Positions 44,870 to 49,649 of a stretch of DNA of 49,649 nucleotides are shown here, piece after piece. The notes under the pieces are model-generated. The model had not been told where the DNA came from and did no database searches. It worked only from the letters and a program-made list of their open reading frames with translations. The position numbers were made by a program, and so were the translations under genes. This DNA comes from Bacteroidota bacterium (lineage in GTDB: Bacteria; Bacteroidota; Bacteroidia; JABEUT01). The stretch lies in assembly GCA_013288205.1 (NCBI GenBank), contig JABDCH010000005.1:1-49649 (forward strand), read 5' to 3'. Position 1 is the stretch's first letter; each line of letters opens with the position of its first letter.

Positions 44870-47800
44870 ATGATTGCTGATGTATTTATAAGAAGGCCCG
44901 TTACCGCAATCGTTATAGCTATTGTAATAGTTCTATTGGGAGGTGTTTGCATTTTAACCCTTCCCATTAACCAATATCCTAACATTACTCCGCCGGGTGT
45001 TTCCGTTAGTACCTCCTACACCGGTGCCGATGCCCAAACCCTGGAGCAAAATGTCACCATTCCTTTAGAAGAAGCAATTAATGGTGTAAAGGGTATGGAA
45101 TACATTACCAGCAACAGTACCAATTCAGGTTCATTATCCATCAACACCACGTTTAAAGTAGGTACTAACGTAGATATTGCCGCGTTGGATGTTCAGAACC
45201 GGGTAGGTATTGCGGCGCCTATGCTGCCTTCGGTAGTAAGCCAATTAGGGGTAACGGTGCGTGCAAAAAACACCAGTATGCTAATGCTCATAGCGCTGTA
45301 CTCTCCTAAAAAAACACACGACATTACCTTTCTCGATAATTATAATAATATTTACCTGATGGATGCGCTGCTGCGTGTTCCAGGGGTAGGTGACGTTACT
45401 ACCCGTGCCGATAATTTCAGCATGCGGATATGGATGGATCCGCAAAAGATGGCTTCTTATTCCCTGACTCCTTCTGATGTGGCCACGGCATTAAACGGCC
45501 AAAATGTTGAGGTGGCGGCCGGTTCAGTAGGTGCTCCTCCCCAACAATCATCGCAAACAAATGAATTAACTGTACTTGTAAACGGCAGGTTGAATAAGGT
45601 TTCTGATTTTGAAAACATTGTTGTAAAAACAATGCCTGCCACCGGCCAGATGGTTTATATGAAAGATATTGCCAGGGTTGAGCTGGGTAAATTCACTTTT
45701 TCAAGCAATTCGTATGTAGATGGCAATCGGGCATCTTTCCTGCAAATTTTCCAGCTCCCTACAGCGAATGCCCTGGATGTGGCAAACGGCGTATATGCAG
45801 AGCTTGCAAAACTAAAAAAAACATTCCCCGAAGATGTAGATTATAAAGTACCGTTTGAATCGGTTACTATTGTAAAAGTTTCCGTGCAGGAAGTGGTTAA
45901 AACACTCATCATTGCTCTTATCCTCGTCGTATTTGTAGTGTTTTTATTTCTGCAAAACTGGCGCAATGCACTTATCCCTGTATTGGCTATTCCGGTTTCT
46001 ATTATCGGTACGTTCATCTTTTTTGTTCCCTTAGGATTTACGATTAATACACTCACCCTATTTGGTTTTGTACTGGCAATCGGAATAGTAGTGGATGATG
46101 CCATTATAGTGGTGGAGGCGGCGCAGCATTATATTGATGTAGAAAAAATGTCGGCCATAGATGCTACCAAACATGCTATGAAAGACATAAGCGCACCGGT
46201 AATTGCAGTTGCATTAATACTCGCTGCCGTATTTGTTCCTGTGGCTTTTATTCCGGGTATTGTAGGCCGCTTGTATCAGCAGTTTGCCATCACTATAGCT
46301 GTGTCGATACTTATTTCTGCTTTCGTAGCTCTTTCCTTAACACCTGCCCTGTGCACCCTGCTTTTAAAACCACACCATATCGACGATAAATCCAATGGAA
46401 TAAACCGGTTCTTCTATCTCTTTAATAACCGTTTTGCCCGGTTTACACATAGGTATGCAAACGGGGTAAAAAGAGGTATTAAAAATTCGAAATATGTAGT
46501 TGTTCTGCTGATATGTATTGGTGTTGTTACCTATATTCTATTTTATATTAAACCCAGGGGGTTTATTCCGAATGAAGATTCCGGGCGCGTATTCATTACA
46601 TATGAATTACCTGAGGCTTCATCCACCATCCAGTCTGTTCAATTTATCAATAAGCTGATGAGAGTAATAGGTGGAACCCCGGGTGTAGCAGACTATTCAG
46701 CCCTATCAGGATTAAATATAAGTAATGGTGCGGCTAAATCAAACAGCGGCACTATATTTTGCCAGCTAAAGCCCTGGGATGAACGTACCAAGCCCAGTGA
46801 GCAGATGCCTGGTATCATAATGGAAATGTATAAACGTATACAACAGGATACTTTGAAGAATGGGAAGGTGGTGGTTATGCAACCTGCTCCTATACCGGGA
46901 ATAGGAATATCGGCCGGTTTTACATTTATGATTGAGCAACGAAGTACCACTGACGATTTGCAGCAGTTTGAAGCTGTGGTGAAAAAATTTGTAGCAGAAG
47001 CCAATAAGAATCCTGCTATCGGCCATGCAGTAAGTTACTATTCGGCACATACACCCAGCTATGAGCTCACCGTAGACAGGGAGAAGTGCAAAAAAATGGG
47101 AGTCAATATTGCTGATGTATTTCAAACCATTGAAGCATACATGGGCAGTTTATTTGTAAACAATTTTACGTTGTACAACCGTACCTACCATGTGGTTATA
47201 CAGGCTGATACCGTATATCGCCGCTTTGTATCGGATATAGATAAATATTATGTACGCAACCAGGCAGGGCAAATGCTACCGCTTAATTCCCTGGTTTCAT
47301 ATAAGCCTATTGCAGCCGCTCCGGTGATACCTCACTTTAATATTTTCCGCTCGGCCGAGGTAGATGGCGGTTCAGGACCGGGATATAGCAGCGGACAAAC
47401 GATGGATGCCCTGGAGGAAGTCGCTGCCAAAGTATTGCCCCGCGGATATGGATATGAATGGTCAGGATTAAGTTATGAGGAATTGGTAGCCGGCTCACAA
47501 ACCATTTACATTTTTATGTTCTCACTGATTTTTGTTTTTCTCTTCCTGGCAGCATTATACGAAAGCTGGTCGGTGCCATTTTCTGTGATGTTGGCAGTGC
47601 CTATTGCCGCTTTTGGGGCCATCCTTACACTTATATGTATTCCCCCACTCAGCAATAATGTGTATGCACAAATAGGACTAATAACGCTTATAGGCCTTGC
47701 CGCCAAAAATGCTATATTGATTGTAGAATATGCCAAAGTGCGGGTAGATGCGGGCGAAGACCTGATACAATCTACCATTGATGCAGTAAGCCTTAGATTA

Positions 47801-48088
47801 AGGCCCATACTTATGACATCGTTTGCTTTTATTTTTGGAGTACTTCCATTGGCATTTGCCAGTGGGGCAGGCGCTGTTTCCCGTAAAACTATCGGGTTCA
47901 CCGTATTGGGTGGAATGATTGCGGCTTCTTCCATTGCTATCTTTATTGTTCCGGTGCTGTTTGTTGTAATTGTTAAAATTGCCTATGGCAAAAAGAAACT
48001 GGCCTACCTGACAGAACATCGCGATGAACTGATGGCCAAAGCCGACCTGCCCAAGTCGGAATTAACGAACGATGATAAAGCCGAATAG
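44870..48088 (+). CDS. RND efflux permease (HAE1/AcrB type), second copy
   Basis: The 1072-residue protein is a close paralogue of the upstream permease, with the same N-terminus (MIADVFIRRPVTAIVI), TM4 DD motif (GIVVDDAIIVVEAAQHY), TM10 lysine (GLAAKNAILIVEYAKV), and nearly identical membrane helices. Divergence is greatest in the porter domain loops; for example GFNVITGATKSNSGT here reads GLNISNGAAKSNSGT. It has no adaptor or TolC of its own in this window. It may use the upstream adaptor and channel, as a second homotrimer or as part of a mixed trimer. It is convergent with tsaD, with an 11-bp gap. Confidence 0.95.
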   Translation: MIADVFIRRPVTAIVIAIVIVLLGGVCILTLPINQYPNITPPGVSVSTSYTGADAQTLEQNVTIPLEEAINGVKGMEYITSNSTNSGSLSINTTFKVGTNVDIAALDVQNRVGIAAPMLPSVVSQLGVTVRAKNTSMLMLIALYSPKKTHDITFLDNYNNIYLMDALLRVPGVGDVTTRADNFSMRIWMDPQKMASYSLTPSDVATALNGQNVEVAAGSVGAPPQQSSQTNELTVLVNGRLNKVSDFENIVVKTMPATGQMVYMKDIARVELGKFTFSSNSYVDGNRASFLQIFQLPTANALDVANGVYAELAKLKKTFPEDVDYKVPFESVTIVKVSVQEVVKTLIIALILVVFVVFLFLQNWRNALIPVLAIPVSIIGTFIFFVPLGFTINTLTLFGFVLAIGIVVDDAIIVVEAAQHYIDVEKMSAIDATKHAMKDISAPVIAVALILAAVFVPVAFIPGIVGRLYQQFAITIAVSILISAFVALSLTPALCTLLLKPHHIDDKSNGINRFFYLFNNRFARFTHRYANGVKRGIKNSKYVVVLLICIGVVTYILFYIKPRGFIPNEDSGRVFITYELPEASSTIQSVQFINKLMRVIGGTPGVADYSALSGLNISNGAAKSNSGTIFCQLKPWDERTKPSEQMPGIIMEMYKRIQQDTLKNGKVVVMQPAPIPGIGISAGFTFMIEQRSTTDDLQQFEAVVKKFVAEANKNPAIGHAVSYYSAHTPSYELTVDREKCKKMGVNIADVFQTIEAYMGSLFVNNFTLYNRTYHVVIQADTVYRRFVSDIDKYYVRNQAGQMLPLNSLVSYKPIAAAPVIPHFNIFRSAEVDGGSGPGYSSGQTMDALEEVAAKVLPRGYGYEWSGLSYEELVAGSQTIYIFMFSLIFVFLFLAALYESWSVPFSVMLAVPIAAFGAILTLICIPPLSNNVYAQIGLITLIGLAAKNAILIVEYAKVRVDAGEDLIQSTIDAVSLRLRPILMTSFAFIFGVLPLAFASGAGAVSRKTIGFTVLGGMIAASSIAIFIVPVLFVVIVKIAYGKKKLAYLTEHRDELMAKADLPKSELTNDDKAE

Positions 48089-48099
48089 TAAATAAAAGA

Positions 48100-49149
48100 T
48101 TATTCCTTTATACGGCTGCTGCTAAATTCAAATCTTGCTTTAGGAACTAGATCATATTCTGCAAATTCTTTGCGGAGAAATTTGAAATATCCTGTTATTG
48201 CAATCATGGCAGCATTGTCTGTACAATATTGCATTTTAGGTATATATATCTTCCAGTCATATTTATTGGCAGATTCCTGTAGGGCCTTACGCAAGCCGGA
48301 ATTAGCAGCAACACCCCCGGCAATGGCAATTTGTTTTACACCTGTTTGTTCAGATGCTTTTGTAATCTTATCAACCAGAATAGAAACAATTCTATGCTGG
48401 AAGGAGGCACACAGATCATGTATGTGTGTTTTTACAAAATCGGGGGCATTTATTTTTCCATCTCTGATAAGATAAAGGAAAGATGTTTTAAGTCCGCTGA
48501 AACTAAAATTTAATCCCTGGACATTGGGTATAGGAAATGAAAACGCTGAAGGATTTCCTGCATCTGCCATAGCGTCAATTAATGGTCCGCCCGGATAAGG
48601 CAGAGTAAGTATTTTAGCTGCTTTATCGAAAGCTTCTCCGGCAGCATCGTCCAAGGTTTCACCTAATACTTCCATATCGAAATAATCTCGCACCAATACA
48701 ATTTGAGTATGTCCGCCTGAAACGGTAAGGCAAAGAAAAGGGAATGAAGGAGGAGCATAAGCTTCTCCGGGAGTTTGTATGAAATGTGATAAGATATGTG
48801 CCTGCATGTGATTAACTTCAATCAGGGGTTTATTTAACCCAAGACTCAACGCTTTAGCAAATGAAATACCTACTAATAACGAGCCCATCAGCCCGGGCCC
48901 CCTGGTTAGTGCAACAGCATCAATTTCTTCTCTTTTAATACCTGCTTTTTTAAGAGCAATATCCACCACGGGAACAATATTTTGCTGGTGGGCGCGCGAA
49001 GCTAATTCAGGCACCACTCCTCCATAATCGCGGTGTACTTGTTGCCCCGCTACTACATTTGAAAGTAATGTGGTACCGGATAGTACAGCAGCACAAGTAT
49101 CGTCGCAGGAAGATTCGATACCTAAAATCTTCACATTAAGCTCATCCAT
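48100..49149 (-). CDS. tsaD: tRNA N6-adenosine threonylcarbamoyltransferase
   Basis: TsaD transfers the threonylcarbamoyl group to A37 of ANN-decoding tRNAs, working with TsaB and TsaE. It is an ASKHA-fold protein. KILGIESSCDDTCAAVL at 7-23 and the metal-binding histidines in VNHMQAHI (H114, H118) are present, as are VSGGHTQIVLV, DDAAGEAFDKAAKIL and the C-terminal IAGGVAANSGLR and CTDNAAMI. Length 349 is normal. Start ATG 49149 (MDELNVKILG) is used; the in-frame GTG at Val6 is an alternative. It is divergent from the tamB-like gene, an arrangement often kept in Bacteroidota. Confidence 0.96.
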   Translation of the reverse strand: MDELNVKILGIESSCDDTCAAVLSGTTLLSNVVAGQQVHRDYGGVVPELASRAHQQNIVPVVDIALKKAGIKREEIDAVALTRGPGLMGSLLVGISFAKALSLGLNKPLIEVNHMQAHILSHFIQTPGEAYAPPSFPFLCLTVSGGHTQIVLVRDYFDMEVLGETLDDAAGEAFDKAAKILTLPYPGGPLIDAMADAGNPSAFSFPIPNVQGLNFSFSGLKTSFLYLIRDGKINAPDFVKTHIHDLCASFQHRIVSILVDKITKASEQTGVKQIAIAGGVAANSGLRKALQESANKYDWKIYIPKMQYCTDNAAMIAITGYFKFLRKEFAEYDLVPKARFEFSSSRIKE

Positions 49150-49155
49150 TATTTC

Positions 49156-49163
49156 TAACTTTG
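49156..49163 (+). promoter_or_regulatory. Predicted -7 promoter box for the tamB-like gene
   Basis: TAACTTTG followed by C is a full TAnnTTTG match, 25 nt before the proposed ATT start. It faces the tsaD box at 49182-49189, 18 bp away. Confidence 0.6.
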
Positions 49164-49181
49164 CTGGTTGTAATTAATTCT

Positions 49182-49189
49182 CAAAGGTA
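49182..49189 (-). promoter_or_regulatory. Predicted -7 promoter box for tsaD
   Basis: Minus strand TACCTTTG followed by A, matching TAnnTTTG, 32 nt before ATG 49149. It overlaps the first base of the proposed tamB-like start codon. Confidence 0.6.
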
Positions 49190-49649
49190 TTAAAAAGCTT
49201 AGAAAGATAATAACGGTTCTTCTTACAGTAATAGCAGTGCTATTGCTCTTTCTAAACCTTTTGCTCAATTTTCCTTTTGTTCAGACTGGGCTTACACATG
49301 CCATTGCAGGGTATTATTCCAACAAATTACACACTAAAATCCATATCGGCAGGGTCGATTTTGAATTGTTGAAAAAACTGGTGCTTCGCGATGTTTATAT
49401 CCAAGACCAACATGCTGATACGCTCTTATATGCCGGTGAATTGAAATTTGATATAGGGCAGATGAGTTTTAAAAATCATCAATTATATGTTACCAATATA
49501 GATATTGAAGAGGCAAAAGTTCACCTGGTAACGTATAAAAATGAAAATAGCCTGAATCTTCAATTTCTTATTGATGCATTTGCTTCATCAGATACTGTAA
49601 AAAGCGCCGGCCAAAAATGGGATATAGCTTTTGGAAAACTCACACTGAA
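49189..49649 (+). CDS. TamB/AsmA-like translocation and assembly protein, partial N-terminus
   Basis: The ORF track misses this gene because it runs off the window and lacks a standard start. The frame reads (I/M)KKLRKIITVLLTVIAVLLLFLNLLLNFPFVQTGLTHAIAGYYSNKLHTKIHIGRVDF, then LVLRDVYIQDQHADTLLYAGELKFDI. This is the inner-membrane anchor and first beta-rich repeats of the TamB/AsmA-like family in Bacteroidota. Such proteins bridge inner and outer membranes and move lipids or assist barrel assembly. In-frame stop TAA lies 18 nt upstream and no ATG, GTG or TTG precedes the hydrophobic helix, so ATT 49189 is the best start candidate. About 153 codons are visible; the full protein should exceed 1000 residues. 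Confidence 0.75.
   Translation, partial: MKKLRKIITVLLTVIAVLLLFLNLLLNFPFVQTGLTHAIAGYYSNKLHTKIHIGRVDFELLKKLVLRDVYIQDQHADTLLYAGELKFDIGQMSFKNHQLYVTNIDIEEAKVHLVTYKNENSLNLQFLIDAFASSDTVKSAGQKWDIAFGKLTL

Noticed and set aside
48089-48121. Terminator hairpin between the second RND gene and tsaD
   Set aside because: AGCCG/CGGCT arms exist but the stem has a mismatch and a long loop, too weak to call.

Overview
The window looks like a chromosomal segment of a Bacteroidota bacterium; the order cannot be fixed from sequence alone. Lines of evidence: a T9SS-type C-terminal sorting domain on a secreted protein, an IPExxxVDY-family gene between rnc and pyk, a short (328-residue) NuoG, a dual-membrane anti-sigma architecture described only in Bacteroidota, the tsaD/tamB-like divergent pair, and repeated TAnnTTTG (-7) promoter boxes just upstream of operon heads. 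I see no rRNA, tRNA, CRISPR array, prophage or insertion sequence. It reads as ordinary core genome with a few unusual pieces.

Layout. 1-4.9 kb (minus strand): a radical SAM protein cut by the window edge and absent from the ORF track, rsgA, a methyltransferase, pyk, an IPExxxVDY protein and rnc. 4.9-5.9 kb: hldD on the plus strand, convergent with a probable YfhO / glycosyltransferase / Pif1-type helicase operon (5.9-12.3 kb, minus). 12.4-14 kb: an APC amino acid permease. 14.1-22.3 kb (plus): complex I genes nuoGHIJKLMN without nuoA-F, a split locus. 22.4-28.5 kb: a DinB-family protein, a methylmalonyl-CoA mutase-type catalytic subunit (minus), a BaiN-like flavoprotein, lepA and rsmE. 28.6-31.9 kb: a three-gene unit made of an ECF sigma factor, a protein with the layout of a dual membrane-spanning anti-sigma factor, and a PKD lipoprotein, closed by an intrinsic terminator. 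32-33.6 kb: a secreted Asp-box protein with a T9SS tail. 33.6-38.1 kb (minus): a fused alpha/beta 2-oxoacid dehydrogenase E1 followed by a small lipoprotein and a TPR protein. 38.1-38.5 kb: the only long non-coding gap. 38.5-48.1 kb (plus): a TolC / adaptor / RND efflux operon with two paralogous RND permeases separated by a LprI-like gene. 48.1-49.6 kb: tsaD and a divergent, truncated TamB/AsmA-like gene that seems to lack a standard start codon.

How parts work together. The nuo genes encode the membrane arm plus NuoG and NuoI of complex I, so the NADH-oxidising and connecting subunits must be encoded elsewhere. The sigma/anti-sigma/lipoprotein unit could carry a signal from the cell surface across both membranes to transcription. 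The efflux operon supplies an outer-membrane channel and one adaptor to two pumps.

Most unusual observations: the sigma/dual-membrane anti-sigma/lipoprotein operon; a perfect 30-bp palindrome inside rsmE; 7-nt-period repeats that recur in at least five intergenic gaps; face-to-face promoters with an AUU-like start at the tsaD/tamB junction; tandem RND permeases with an intercalated LprI gene; and a Pif1-type helicase with a RecQ-like HRDC/HTH tail. Promoter boxes also correct several ORF-track start sites. All assignments come from reading the sequence; no database search was run.
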